Part shown: positions 27,452 through 37,077 of the stretch, in pieces
Layout: the number at the start of each line of letters is the position of its first letter
Position numbering within the stretch: position 1 is the stretch's first letter
DNA from: an uncultured Alphaproteobacteria bacterium
GTDB taxonomy: Bacteria; Pseudomonadota; Alphaproteobacteria; RF32; CAG-239
DNA length: 64,000 nucleotides
Assembly: GCA_949297145.1 (NCBI GenBank)
Contig: CASFQO010000011.1
Location: 88,703 to 152,702 of the forward strand
Reading direction: 5' to 3'
The notes under the pieces: generated by a model
Databases searched by the model: none
What the model was told of the DNA's origin: nothing
The model's input: the letters and a program-made list of their open reading frames with translations, nothing else
Program-made: the position numbers and the translations under genes

Positions 27452-28801
27452 CTATTTTTTCCTTTTGCTAATCAGTGAAGCCTTTTTCAAAAGACCTTCA
27501 TACTGATAAGCAATCAAGTGAGATTGAACTTGTGTAATAAAGTCCAACGTAACTTGAACCACGATAAGCAAGGTTGTACCGCCCAAGACAAACGGGACAG
27601 ACAACTTTGTAATCAAGATTTCCGGTAAGATACATAAAGCTGCCAAGTAAAAAGCACCCAAAACAGTCAATCTTGTCACAACGTAGTCAAGATATTCAGC
27701 CGTATTTTTACCCGGACGAATACCGGCAATAAAACCACCGTGTTTTTTCAAATTTTCAGCTGTTTCTTCCGGATTAACCACAACCGCGGTATAGAAAAAG
27801 GCAAAGAACACTATCAAGAAGGCATACAAAGCCAAATACAACGGTTGCCCGTGGTTAAGATATCTGCTCAAGGTTTGAACCCATTCCGGCCCATTATTAG
27901 ACCAGATATTTGCAATTGTAATCGGCAACAACAGCAAAGCACTGGCAAAAATCGGCGGAATAACACCTGTCGGGTTAACCTTCAACGGCAAGTGAGAGCT
28001 TTCAGCAGAAGTCATACGCAGACCAACTTGACGCTTTGGATATTGTACCAAAATTTTTCTTTGCGCCATTTCCACTTTAAGGATGATAAATACCAACGCA
28101 ATGCTCATCACAAACAAGCCCAAAATAACGAGCGGAGACATAGAACCGATACGTCCCAATTCCAAAGTTTGAGCAATTGCAGAAGGAATATTGGCAATAA
28201 TACCGACCGTAATAATCAAAGACGAACCGTTACCAACACCGCGAGAAGTAATTTGCTCTCCCAACCATACAATAAACATTGTACCGCCGGTTAAAGAAAC
28301 GATTGTAGAAAAGATAAATGTATACGGTGCAATCACCACAGCGCTGGATCCATCAGCATTAGCCAAGCTCATCAAGCCAACAGCAATACCATAGCCTTGA
28401 ATAATTGTAATCAACACTGTCAAAAGTTTGGTATAGTGCATCATTTTGCGGTGACCGGCCTCTCCTTCTTTTTTAAGAGCAGCCAAAGACGGTACGATAG
28501 ACTGTCCGAGTTGCAAGATAATGGAAGCTGAAATGTACGGCATAATGTTGAGAGCAAAAATCGTCATACGCTCCAAAGCACCACCGGAAAACATATTAAA
28601 CATACCCAAAATACCATTGGAATGTCTGGCAAAAATTTCAGCCAACACGCGTGAATCAATTCCCGGAAGAGGAATAAACGTTCCCAAACGAAAAACAATT
28701 AAAGCCAATACCGTAAACAACAGACGCTTTTTCAAATCCGTAGCTTTACTAAAGACGGATGCATCCATATTGGCGGCCATTTTCTCTGCTAATGATACCA
28801 T
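27452..28801 (-). CDS. secY: Preprotein translocase subunit SecY
   Basis: 449 residues with ten hydrophobic segments. The plug/early segment GTFIPLPGIDSRVLAEIF, the FSGGALERMTIFALNIMPYI stretch and the tip loop IRPGKNTAEYLDYVV are diagnostic. It forms the protein-conducting channel with SecE and SecG. AAGGA precedes the ATG. It stands head-to-head with an unrelated gene; rplO, normally upstream, is not there. Confidence 0.97.
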   Translation of the reverse strand: MVSLAEKMAANMDASVFSKATDLKKRLLFTVLALIVFRLGTFIPLPGIDSRVLAEIFARHSNGILGMFNMFSGGALERMTIFALNIMPYISASIILQLGQSIVPSLAALKKEGEAGHRKMMHYTKLLTVLITIIQGYGIAVGLMSLANADGSSAVVIAPYTFIFSTIVSLTGGTMFIVWLGEQITSRGVGNGSSLIITVGIIANIPSAIAQTLELGRIGSMSPLVILGLFVMSIALVFIILKVEMAQRKILVQYPKRQVGLRMTSAESSHLPLKVNPTGVIPPIFASALLLLPITIANIWSNNGPEWVQTLSRYLNHGQPLYLALYAFLIVFFAFFYTAVVVNPEETAENLKKHGGFIAGIRPGKNTAEYLDYVVTRLTVLGAFYLAALCILPEILITKLSVPFVLGGTTLLIVVQVTLDFITQVQSHLIAYQYEGLLKKASLISKRKK

Positions 28802-28986
28802 TTTTATTTCCTTAAAATTATTACTTATAAGTCATTAAAAGAAGTAAAACTTCTCCAAGTCTTACAGAGACTAATACATAAAATTTAATTTTACCTTTAA
28901 AAAGTGATATTTTTCCACCGTCTTTTAAAATAAAAAGAAACCACATAAAAAACATTCGTAACCGTACAATAATTTTGTTTCCCCTC

Positions 28987-29015
28987 TGGACAAACGAAAA
29001 TTTATATGCTATATT
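28987..29015 (+). promoter_or_regulatory. Putative promoter of the secreted 485-residue protein
   Basis: TGGACA (28987-28992), 17-base spacer, TATATT (29010-29015), about 55 bases before the ATG. Fits a moderate sigma-70 site. Confidence 0.5.
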
Positions 29016-29071
29016 AAAAAATGAGTATAAGTGGAATAAATATTTATATCTAAAGAGGAAAATATAAAAAG

Positions 29072-30529
29072 ATGTCAAAAGCAAAATACATAGCCGGCGC
29101 AGGAATTGTCGCCGCCGGAGCTGCACTTTCAAGCCTTCCGCCGCAAGGACAAGTTCAAGCAGAACCATTGGATTCAACAAGACATGAAATAATTATATCC
29201 GATGCCCCATCGCATGAACAAATAGCAGCTTTAAACGCACAAAAAAAAATAACGCCTAGAACAGCGCAAAAAGTATATCATCGTTTTGAAGAAATCCCTG
29301 CCATTTCTGATGCAGAAGCCAGTGCATATAATCGTAATGACTACACTTATATTGTTAACGCCGAAGAATACCAAAAAACTGGAAAAATAGAATTAAAGCG
29401 CGTTCTCAAAGATGAAGTAACCAAAGCTAATGCTCTAAGCTTAGTATACCGTAGCGAATGTCAAACATATAATCCAAAACCAACCGAAGACCAATTGGCA
29501 AAATACGTCATCGATTTACGCATTATGAGCAAAACCGGTATAACCAAAGGCCCGTCACAAATGGACGATAACGCCATAAGCTCTTTTATAAAATATATGG
29601 CCGCCAATCCACAAACAAGGCAATATGTCCTCCCTTTACTAAAAGCAACAAAAGGTAGTGTAGCGGAAGCTGCTCAAAAACTTGAACATAAATTTTTCGA
29701 TGAAAATGGCGACCTACGTCCTATGGACGAACGTGATGCCATCTTGCATGGAGATGCCTATAAAAGCCTCTACCTCAACGATAATGCATGGAAAACCGTC
29801 GCATCAGCAAAGCTAAAGAAATTTATCTCTGCCACAGAAGCAGAAAAAACCAAAAAAGTTGGCAGACCGGTTCATTTGAGCAATACCACAAAAAATTATC
29901 TCTGCCTGACAGAGCTTTTCCCGTCTGAAGAATTATTGATACAACAAATTGAAGATTACAATTTAGCGTTCTATCAATTAGGACGTCCGGGAAAAACCAA
30001 ACATGTAACAGCAGCCTTAGCTCGTAGTATGAATCTAAAAGATAAGGATGGGAATTTAGATGCAACTCGTCTACCACCTTTTGCCGTTGCGGCAGCCATC
30101 AGCAGCATCAACTGGAAAGGTAATGGGAAACAAGCTCTTAGAACAGCACAAACCTTAAGAAGTGAATTAGCTCACAGTTCCAACCCCAACAAGACACTTC
30201 GTGAAAGTGTCAAGACATGGGTAACAGGCAAGAGCAAAAGATACGGTGTAGATGAAATGTACGAGTTAAACATCCTCACCCCGGATATTATTCGCCAATA
30301 TACCGAGCTAGAGTTATCCGGTTCAAAAAATTTAGCCCACAACTACCAAACAGCCGTTGAAATAGCTGAAAGCAAAGCACGAATTGCCCACCACAAACAA
30401 ACGAGACAAGCAACCCCGCACACTGCTCAGCAATCAACACAAAACAACGAGCAAGAAAATCTTTTGCAAAAAGGCAAAACCTTACTGCTCACGGCTGCGG
30501 ATTTTATACGAGGCAAAAGCCGAGACTAA
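29072..30529 (+). CDS. Exported protein of unknown function, 485 residues
   Basis: A signal peptide is likely: SKAKYIAGAGIVAAGAALSS, with cleavage near VQA-EP. The mature protein is mostly alpha-helical and basic. A short region (YRSECQTYNPKP, then GITKGPSQMDDNAISSFIKY about 40 residues later) vaguely recalls the Glu plus Gly-x-x-Gln layout of lysozyme-like transglycosylases, but the match is weak. The C-terminus is Gln/His/Thr-rich and low in complexity. A ribosome binding site AGAGGA precedes the ATG and a strong terminator follows, so it is a single-gene unit. Confidence 0.6.
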   Translation: MSKAKYIAGAGIVAAGAALSSLPPQGQVQAEPLDSTRHEIIISDAPSHEQIAALNAQKKITPRTAQKVYHRFEEIPAISDAEASAYNRNDYTYIVNAEEYQKTGKIELKRVLKDEVTKANALSLVYRSECQTYNPKPTEDQLAKYVIDLRIMSKTGITKGPSQMDDNAISSFIKYMAANPQTRQYVLPLLKATKGSVAEAAQKLEHKFFDENGDLRPMDERDAILHGDAYKSLYLNDNAWKTVASAKLKKFISATEAEKTKKVGRPVHLSNTTKNYLCLTELFPSEELLIQQIEDYNLAFYQLGRPGKTKHVTAALARSMNLKDKDGNLDATRLPPFAVAAAISSINWKGNGKQALRTAQTLRSELAHSSNPNKTLRESVKTWVTGKSKRYGVDEMYELNILTPDIIRQYTELELSGSKNLAHNYQTAVEIAESKARIAHHKQTRQATPHTAQQSTQNNEQENLLQKGKTLLLTAADFIRGKSRD

Positions 30530-30544
30530 AAATATAAGCCACAA

Positions 30545-30575
30545 AAAAGGTTCGGTGTTAAACACCGAACCTTTT
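30545..30575. terminator. Strong bidirectional terminator
   Basis: AAAAGGTTCGGTGTT pairs perfectly with AACACCGAACCTTTT around a short loop. It separates the convergent secreted-protein gene and trmB. Confidence 0.88.
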
Positions 30576-30593
30576 ATTTTTATAAGCTTAATA

Positions 30594-31331
30594 TTACAAT
30601 TTTTTATAATCAAAAAAGACCGGACGCCGCCCTTCACGAATAGCCTTTTGCTGGTATTTTGTTCTAACCCAATCAACCGGTTCTTTTCGCCAATCATCAC
30701 CACATTTTGCCGTCCAAACAAAATCAGCATTTTGATGCATTGTTCTTAAAACATGCCTTTTATAAACCGGATGGTCAGTTGCAATTCTAAAAATACCACC
30801 GGACTTTAAAATGCGTTTAATCTCCTTCAGATTATCCGGATTAACAAAACGTCTTCCTGCGTGTTTTTTCTTTGGCCAAGGATCCGGAAACAACAAATAG
30901 ATTTTATCAAAAAAATCATCCGGCAGTGCCTTAAAGAGCAATCGCACATCATCATCAAAAACTCTGATATTTTGGACAGCATAATCATGAACATCCACGT
31001 TTTCCGGCAAATTATCACCTTCTTTTAAGCCGCTGATAAGGGTTAAAAGATTAGCCACCCCATTTTGAAAAACTTCAACACCGACATAGCCGTTTTGTGG
31101 ATTCTTAAGAGCTTGCCCATACAAATGCTGCCCGTCCCCAAAACCAATTTCTAAGCAGATTTCTTGTTTTGCCTCACCAAACAGGCGCTCCGCATCAAAC
31201 ACCGTTTCAGGTGTAACGCGCATTTGCAGCAACATATTATCCAATAAAAATTGCTTGGCTTTTCGCACAACCCGTCCTTTTCTGCGACCAAAAAATTTAG
31301 GAACATCGGGAATTTGATTAAGATTAAACAT
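30594..31331 (-). CDS. trmB: tRNA (guanine-N7-)-methyltransferase
   Basis: 245 residues with an SAM-binding Rossmann start (ICLEIGFGDGQHLYGQALKN) and the family motif IYLLFPDPWPKKKHAGRRFV, followed by ATDHPVYKRHVLRTM. It methylates G46 of the tRNA variable loop. The start codon lies inside the 3' end of the upstream XRE regulator gene by eight bases, so the two are translationally coupled. Last gene of the leftward run lnt ... trmB. Confidence 0.95.
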   Translation of the reverse strand: MFNLNQIPDVPKFFGRRKGRVVRKAKQFLLDNMLLQMRVTPETVFDAERLFGEAKQEICLEIGFGDGQHLYGQALKNPQNGYVGVEVFQNGVANLLTLISGLKEGDNLPENVDVHDYAVQNIRVFDDDVRLLFKALPDDFFDKIYLLFPDPWPKKKHAGRRFVNPDNLKEIKRILKSGGIFRIATDHPVYKRHVLRTMHQNADFVWTAKCGDDWRKEPVDWVRTKYQQKAIREGRRPVFFDYKKL

Positions 31332-31965
31332 CGCTATCCATATCTTCCTTATCTTTAAGACTTGTCAACATTACGAGCAACGCACTGCGTGCCTTTGGCG
31401 GAAGAGAATAAAAAGCCTTTAAAAGCATAACAGCTTCAGCCCCTTGCATCGGGTCTGATTTATAGTCACTATCATCTTCTTGCAAATAGCCTGTACCTCT
31501 TTTGGACGTAATACCATCGTAATCAGCACAACCATTAATTTTATCGGGCGTCAACCCACTAAAGAAGTAGTCAATATCTACCCCCAAAATATTGGCAATT
31601 GTATAAAGTCTACCGGCGCCGATACGATTAACACCTTTTTCGTATTTTTGAATTTGTTGAAAAGTGATACCTAATTTTTCAGCCATCTGCTTCTGGCTAA
31701 GCTGCAACAATTTACGACGCGAGCAAATACGAGCCCCAACAAACACATCAACCGGCCCAATACTTGTATCATTAGCACCATCGTTTCCGGCATCATTTCC
31801 GCCATCATCACCGCCGTTATTATTTCCACCGCTACCACTAGCTTTTTTTACAGTATCGTCCACTTCCTCGTTTTCGTTACCATCATCAAAAGGCTTTTTT
31901 TCCATATCGTTATTAATCGTATTATTTCCTTGATTTTTTGATTTCTTTTTACGTCCACGTGGCAT
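31324..31965 (-). CDS. XRE-family transcriptional regulator with low-complexity N-terminus
   Basis: 213 residues. A basic start (PRGRKKKSK) and a Gly/Asn/Asp-rich stretch (residues 15-70) precede a helix-turn-helix domain: SQKQMAEKLGITFQQIQKYE followed by GVNRIGAGRLYTIANILGVD. The C-terminal helix region LPPKARSALLVMLTSLKDKE is typical of alphaproteobacterial regulators of this type. In relatives a regulator of this kind stands near lnt and metK; metK is missing here. The Gly/Asn/Asp tract is a likely disordered linker. Confidence 0.85.
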   Translation of the reverse strand: MPRGRKKKSKNQGNNTINNDMEKKPFDDGNENEEVDDTVKKASGSGGNNNGGDDGGNDAGNDGANDTSIGPVDVFVGARICSRRKLLQLSQKQMAEKLGITFQQIQKYEKGVNRIGAGRLYTIANILGVDIDYFFSGLTPDKINGCADYDGITSKRGTGYLQEDDSDYKSDPMQGAEAVMLLKAFYSLPPKARSALLVMLTSLKDKEDMDSDV

Positions 31966-32070
31966 TGCTTATCTCCTGAGTTATTAGTGAAACCGATACC
32001 AATGTCATACACTATTACTTTATAAGTTGCAATAACATTTTAAATCACCTTATAGTAAACTTTTTATCGC

Positions 32071-33630
32071 TTATTTAGCGGATGAATGTTTTGAAATAGC
32101 AACACCCCACAAGATACAAAAAACAACCATAAACAATGGCAATAAATTACCATATCGATTATAAAGGGTAAAATGAGAAAGTTTTTTAGGCAATTCCACA
32201 TCAGAAATACCAACTTTATTCAGTTCAATACGCCCATACACCTCACCATTTGGCGCAATAACAGCACTAATGCCCGTGTTTGCACTGCGTACAACGGTAA
32301 TTCCCTCTTCCACGGCTCTCATCTGTGCGGCCGCTAAATGCTGATATGGTCCGGCACTGATGCCGTACCATCCGTCATTTGCCACAACAATTAAGAGTTC
32401 CGGTTTTTGCAGGGGGTTAACAACACCTTTCGGGAAAATAACTTCATAGCAAACAGCGCCCCCCATAAGCGGTAATTCCGCGACTTGAATATTTTTAAAT
32501 TTTTCACCTCTTCCCAAATCACCCACGACATTGGCAACCGGTTCCATAAAACGCGGCAAATAATCTCTTAACGGCAAATATTCACCAAACGGAACCAAAT
32601 GAGATTTATCGTAATAATCCCGTATATACCCCTGTTTATCAATCACAAACATAGAGTTAAACGGAACAATCTGCCCATTTTCCATCCCAACACGCAAGAG
32701 CCCCGTGATTAAAAAACCATTTTCAGGAATAGCCTCAGTAATCTCACGCAAATGAGCCGCATCTCTATCCAAATAAAAAGGACTTGCCGTTTCACCCCAT
32801 ACCACCAAACGAACATTATCAAGCGGCTTGCTTTTACTTAAATTGATATATTGATGGAAATTATCTTCCGCCATCTGCTTATTCCACTTAAAAGTCTGCG
32901 GAATACTGGGCTGAACCAAGCGCACACGAAAATCACCTTTTTGTAAAGGTTGATAGCCTAAAGCAAAGCCGCCTAATACCAACAGCGGAACAAAAATAAA
33001 AATCAGAGCCTTGCTATCAAACCGACAAGAAAAAATCTGCCTCACCCATATCGCCGCACCGGAAAGCATCAATAGGAGCAATAAAGATAATCCATACGTT
33101 CCGACATAAGCCGTCCCTTGAATAAGCCGCGCATCAAAGCTCAACGCCGTACCGAGTAAATTCCATGGGAAACCGGTAAAAATAAAACTTCTTATCCATT
33201 CAAACACCACAAACACGCAGCAAAAGAAGAGCGCCTTTGCATAAATATTTTTCCCCCAGCTCAAAGCAAGCGCCGGTAGCGCCCAAAACAGCGCAAAAAA
33301 CGCCCCTATGGCAAGAAACACCGCCGGAACAAAAGCCAAAAACTTCTGCCCATCTATCAGCAAGGCATTACATATCCACGCAAAGCTAACCCCATAAAAA
33401 GAAAAGCCAAACGCATACGCCAACCAAAACAAACTCTTCTTACTTCGATTCGGCTCAAACAAAATGGCCAAAAAGAAAATCAGTGCCACATAACCGAAAA
33501 CACTTGAAACAAAGGGCGGAAAGATAAAGGCAGCCACGCCGCCGCACAAAAAGGCAAAACTTCCTTTTGCAACCTTTCCGCGCCACAACATCTGTTTCAC
33601 AGATATATTGCTTATCCCTTGACCAAACAT
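32071..33630 (-). CDS. lnt: Apolipoprotein N-acyltransferase
   Basis: 519 residues. Six to seven N-terminal membrane segments are followed by a nitrilase-like periplasmic domain with the Glu-Lys-Cys triad: Glu in VVWGETASPF (near 275), Lys in SHLVPFGEYLPL context (near 340) and Cys in GAVCYEVIFP (near 389). It adds the third acyl chain to lipoproteins at the outer face of the inner membrane. Separated from ybeY by three bases, so in one operon with miaB, phoH and ybeY. corC, common between ybeY and lnt, is absent. Confidence 0.96.
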   Translation of the reverse strand: MFGQGISNISVKQMLWRGKVAKGSFAFLCGGVAAFIFPPFVSSVFGYVALIFFLAILFEPNRSKKSLFWLAYAFGFSFYGVSFAWICNALLIDGQKFLAFVPAVFLAIGAFFALFWALPALALSWGKNIYAKALFFCCVFVVFEWIRSFIFTGFPWNLLGTALSFDARLIQGTAYVGTYGLSLLLLLMLSGAAIWVRQIFSCRFDSKALIFIFVPLLVLGGFALGYQPLQKGDFRVRLVQPSIPQTFKWNKQMAEDNFHQYINLSKSKPLDNVRLVVWGETASPFYLDRDAAHLREITEAIPENGFLITGLLRVGMENGQIVPFNSMFVIDKQGYIRDYYDKSHLVPFGEYLPLRDYLPRFMEPVANVVGDLGRGEKFKNIQVAELPLMGGAVCYEVIFPKGVVNPLQKPELLIVVANDGWYGISAGPYQHLAAAQMRAVEEGITVVRSANTGISAVIAPNGEVYGRIELNKVGISDVELPKKLSHFTLYNRYGNLLPLFMVVFCILWGVAISKHSSAK

Positions 33631-33633
33631 GAA

Positions 33634-34170
33634 CTATTCATCCGCATCATCGGCATACGGATTCGCCACGGAGAATTGCTCCAAGATTTCCACCTCCAGC
33701 CCTTCCATTTCATCCGCTTCTTCATCTGTCTGATGATCAAATCCGAGAATATGCAAAAAACCATGAACCAACAAATGGCAATAATGCGCATAAACCGTGA
33801 TATTCTTTTCATCTGCCTCGCGTTGCAGCGTTTCAAACGCAAGAATAATATCACCCAAGTCCAAGCGCTCGGATTTATCTAACATATCCCAGAATTCATC
33901 ATCATCAATATTAGCAAACGAAAGCACATTAGTGGGCTTATCCATACCGCGAAATTCTTTATTTAAGCGATGTACTTCATCATCATCACTCAGCGATACA
34001 TTAACATCAAAAGTTTTGCTCAAATCCAAGAAGTCTATATCGGCCACTTCGCTGACATAGTTAAAAGCCAAATCTTTCAGCTCTTCCGCAACTTTAACCG
34101 CATCAAAATCCACTGCTTCCGTCCAGAGCGGATTATCCACCGAAACGTTCAGAACAATATTACTTTTCAT
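33634..34170 (-). CDS. ybeY: Endoribonuclease YbeY
   Basis: 178 residues from the ATG at 34170, chosen because AAGGA lies five to six bases before it; the adjacent ATG at 34173 is also possible. The metal-binding motif LLVHGFLHILGFDHQTDEEA contains the three His of the UPF0054 family, and FRGMDKPTNVLSFAN is the other conserved segment. It takes part in 16S rRNA 3' maturation and ribosome quality control. Start overlaps the phoH stop. Confidence 0.95.
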   Translation of the reverse strand: MKSNIVLNVSVDNPLWTEAVDFDAVKVAEELKDLAFNYVSEVADIDFLDLSKTFDVNVSLSDDDEVHRLNKEFRGMDKPTNVLSFANIDDDEFWDMLDKSERLDLGDIILAFETLQREADEKNITVYAHYCHLLVHGFLHILGFDHQTDEEADEMEGLEVEILEQFSVANPYADDADE

Positions 34171-35125
34171 CATGTTCCTTTCTGCTCTTTTCCTCATATG
34201 CTTTAACAATTTTAGCCACTAACCCGTGACGAACAACATCATTGGCCGAAAAACTTACTGAGCTGATGTTGCTGACACCTTTTAAGGTTTCCAAAGCATC
34301 GCGCAAACCGGAAACAACACCGCGCGGCAAATCCACCTGACTAAGGTCGCCGTTAACCACCATGCGTGAATTTTCACCCAACCTGGTCAAAAACATTTTC
34401 ATCTGCATTGGCGTTGTGTTTTGCGCTTCATCCAAAATCACAAAAGCATTAGAGAGTGTACGCCCGCGCATAAAAGCCAGAGGTGCAATTTCGATTTCAC
34501 CTAAAGCAATTTTTTTATCCACCTGCTCAGCCGGCAGCATCTCATAAAGAGCATCATAAAGCGGACGCAGATACGGATCAACTTTCTCTTTCAAGTCACC
34601 CGGTAAAAAGCCCAAATTTTCACCGGCTTCAACGGCCGGACGAGATAAAATAATTTTATCAACGGCCCCTTCAATCATCATAGAAACAGCCAGAGCCACC
34701 GCCAAATATGTTTTACCCGTACCGGCAGGCCCTAAGCCAAAGACTAATTCATTTTTCATCATTTCGGTGATGTATTTAGCTTGTGTTGCCGAACGCGGAT
34801 AGATATAACGTTTTTTCGTTTTCAAAACAATTTCGCTCAAAGATTGTTTTTCATCATGAGTTTCCGCTCCGCCGCAAATACGAACGGCAGCTTTAACTTC
34901 TTGTTCACCGATAACATGACCTTTGCTGGCTTTTTCATACAAGATATCAATAGCGGTTTTGGCATTATCCACATCATTAGCCGCCCCTTTAATGGTAATC
35001 TGATTACCGAAGCTCAAGATTTCAACATCCAACATCCGTTCAATCAAACGAATATTTTCGTCATTAACTCCCACAACCACTTTAAGCAACTGATTATTAA
35101 AGAGTTCAAAACTTAGTTCAGCCAT
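34160..35125 (-). CDS. PhoH-like ATPase
   Basis: 321 residues with an N-terminal KH-like domain (residues 1-85) and an ATPase core: Walker A GPAGTGKTYLAVALAVSMM at about 130 and Walker B FVILDEAQNTTPMQMKMFLT. This PhoH/YbeZ type is consistently encoded with ybeY, as here. It is thought to assist RNA processing; exact reaction is not settled. It starts one base after the miaB stop and overlaps ybeY. Confidence 0.95.
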   Translation of the reverse strand: MAELSFELFNNQLLKVVVGVNDENIRLIERMLDVEILSFGNQITIKGAANDVDNAKTAIDILYEKASKGHVIGEQEVKAAVRICGGAETHDEKQSLSEIVLKTKKRYIYPRSATQAKYITEMMKNELVFGLGPAGTGKTYLAVALAVSMMIEGAVDKIILSRPAVEAGENLGFLPGDLKEKVDPYLRPLYDALYEMLPAEQVDKKIALGEIEIAPLAFMRGRTLSNAFVILDEAQNTTPMQMKMFLTRLGENSRMVVNGDLSQVDLPRGVVSGLRDALETLKGVSNISSVSFSANDVVRHGLVAKIVKAYEEKSRKEHDEK

Positions 35126-35126
35126 A

Positions 35127-36458
35127 TTAAAGTACCTCCCCGCTTAATGAATTTGTTGAAGCATCCGTAACCCGAACGTCAACAATTTTGTTGAGTAATG
35201 AATTATCGGCAGCTGCGTGCAAATTTTGCATATAAGGTGTACGCCCGACCAACTGCCCTTTGTGTCTGCCTTTATTTTCAAACAACACCGGCATAACCTT
35301 TCCGATACTGTCCTTATTAAATTTCGTCTGATAAGAAAACAGTAAATCTTGCAAAATCTGTAATCTTTCTTTTTTAACTTTCTCTTCAATCTGTCCATCC
35401 ATAACCGCGGCAGGTGTCCCCGGACGACGACTATATTTGAAAGAGAAAGCTTGAATATATTTAACGCGATTAACCACATCCAGCGTCATCTGAAAATCTT
35501 CATCAGTTTCCCCCGGAAAGCCGACAATAAAGTCTGAAGACATGCCGATTTTTGGATTCGCCTCTTTGAGTTTATCCACCACGCGCAAATAGTCATCCCT
35601 GGTATGGCGTCTATTCATCTTTTTCAAGATAGCATCCGAACCGGATTGGATAGGCAAATGCAAATAAGGCATCAACTTAGATATTTCCTTATGGCAACGA
35701 ATTAAATCATCATCCACATCTGCCGGATAAGACGTTGTATAGCGAATACGTTGCAAACCGTCTATTTCCGCAATTTTATTTAAAAGATAAGCCAAATTAC
35801 GCTCATGCCCCAGAGCATCTTCTCCGTGGTAAGAATTAACATTTTGCCCCAAGAGGTTAATTTCCAAGCTCCCCGTTTGTACCAAACGTCTGGCCTCTTT
35901 TAACACATCTTCCACCGGACGAGAAACTTCCACACCGCGGGTATACGGAACAACGCAATAAGTACAAAAGTTATTACATCCCTCTTGAATAGCCAAATAA
36001 GAACATCCGCTTTCAGATTTATTCTCCGGCAAGAAATCAAACTTAGACACCGCTGAAAATTCCGTATCCAAAAGTTGCTGCTGTCTTTGATGAAAAATAG
36101 CATCAACCACTTCTTTCAAGCGAAAATATCTGAGTGGCCCCAACGCAAAATCAACATAAGGCGCCCGCTTTAGAATTTCTTTATCTTCAGCCTGCACCAC
36201 GCAACCGGTCACACCGATAACGGTGTCCAGTCCTTGAGCTTCACGTTCTTGTTTAATCAGATAGGCACGCCCCAAATCCGAAAAGACCTTTTCGGCCGCT
36301 TTTTCACGAATATGACAGGTATTAAAAATCACGACATCTGCGTCATGTTGATTTTGAGTTTTTTTCAACCCCATTTCTTCCAGCATCACCGCCATACGAT
36401 TAGAATCATAGACGTTCATCTGGCATCCGAAAGTTTTAATATAATATTTCTTGACCAT
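35127..36458 (-). CDS. miaB: tRNA-2-methylthio-N6-dimethylallyladenosine synthase
   Basis: 443 residues in three domains: N-terminal UPF0004 with three Cys (IKTFGCQMNVYDS, then FNTCHIREKA, then TGCVVQAED), the radical-SAM core with EGCNNFCTYCVVPYTRG (near residue 157), and a C-terminal TRAM domain. It adds a methylthio group to i6A37 of tRNA. First gene of the miaB-phoH-ybeY-lnt operon. Confidence 0.96.
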   Translation of the reverse strand: MVKKYYIKTFGCQMNVYDSNRMAVMLEEMGLKKTQNQHDADVVIFNTCHIREKAAEKVFSDLGRAYLIKQEREAQGLDTVIGVTGCVVQAEDKEILKRAPYVDFALGPLRYFRLKEVVDAIFHQRQQQLLDTEFSAVSKFDFLPENKSESGCSYLAIQEGCNNFCTYCVVPYTRGVEVSRPVEDVLKEARRLVQTGSLEINLLGQNVNSYHGEDALGHERNLAYLLNKIAEIDGLQRIRYTTSYPADVDDDLIRCHKEISKLMPYLHLPIQSGSDAILKKMNRRHTRDDYLRVVDKLKEANPKIGMSSDFIVGFPGETDEDFQMTLDVVNRVKYIQAFSFKYSRRPGTPAAVMDGQIEEKVKKERLQILQDLLFSYQTKFNKDSIGKVMPVLFENKGRHKGQLVGRTPYMQNLHAAADNSLLNKIVDVRVTDASTNSLSGEVL

Positions 36459-36628
36459 ATTTTTTATACATAATCCTAAAGCTAATTATTATTGGCAACA
36501 AGTATACCAGCAAACTTTAATTTTTTCAAACAAAATCTACACTCCCCCGATGATTTTAGCAATAAATGTTTTTTCTGTTGCAAGATAAGAGTTTTTCTGG
36601 CAAAATAGCTATAAAGGAGTAGAAAGAA

Positions 36629-37075
36629 ATGTCAAAACGCAAAACAATCAACAATCACCTCCAAATTGCCAGTCCGGAAGAAAAAGAAATATTCTTATCT
36701 ACCCTCTGCACGCTAGCTCAAATTGACGGCAAAATAAAACCGGAAGAGATGGATTTTATTGAATCTCTCGGAAAGACCATGCATCTGGAATTAAAGCCGC
36801 AATTTTTCACCTGCTCACCTAAAAATTGCCTATCTAAAATAGGCTGCATCAAAGACCGCCGCCTAAGTTTGGAGCTCATCAAAGATATGCTGACCATAGC
36901 CTACACAGATAATGACTTTTCCGATTCGGAGGGACATTTTATCTGCGACGTCGGGGATGCATTGAAAATAGAGCCGCAAAAAATCGGAGAAATCAGCTCT
37001 TGGATTATAGACCACATCATCTGGTTAGAGCAAGAAGCCTTAATTTTTGAAGAAACAGACCGCAAAGGAGAATAG
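36629..37075 (+). CDS. TerB-like domain protein
   Basis: 148 residues, all-helical, with the TerB-like pair of acidic motifs: LCTLAQIDGKIKPEEMDFIE and LTIAYTDNDFSDSEGHFI. Both hold Asp-Gly/Asn-x-(hydrophobic)-x-x-x-Glu, suited to metal binding. TerB-like domains occur in tellurite-resistance-type stress systems. It is followed after two bases by a 308-residue unknown gene, so both form an operon. The TerY-type triad at 42.5-45.4 kb may be a related system, but no link is shown by sequence. Confidence 0.72.
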   Translation: MSKRKTINNHLQIASPEEKEIFLSTLCTLAQIDGKIKPEEMDFIESLGKTMHLELKPQFFTCSPKNCLSKIGCIKDRRLSLELIKDMLTIAYTDNDFSDSEGHFICDVGDALKIEPQKIGEISSWIIDHIIWLEQEALIFEETDRKGE

Positions 37076-37077
37076 AG

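Noticed and set aside
28802-29071. Search for an rplO remnant in front of secY
   Set aside because: None of the frames resembles ribosomal protein L15; the only open frame there is a shadow.
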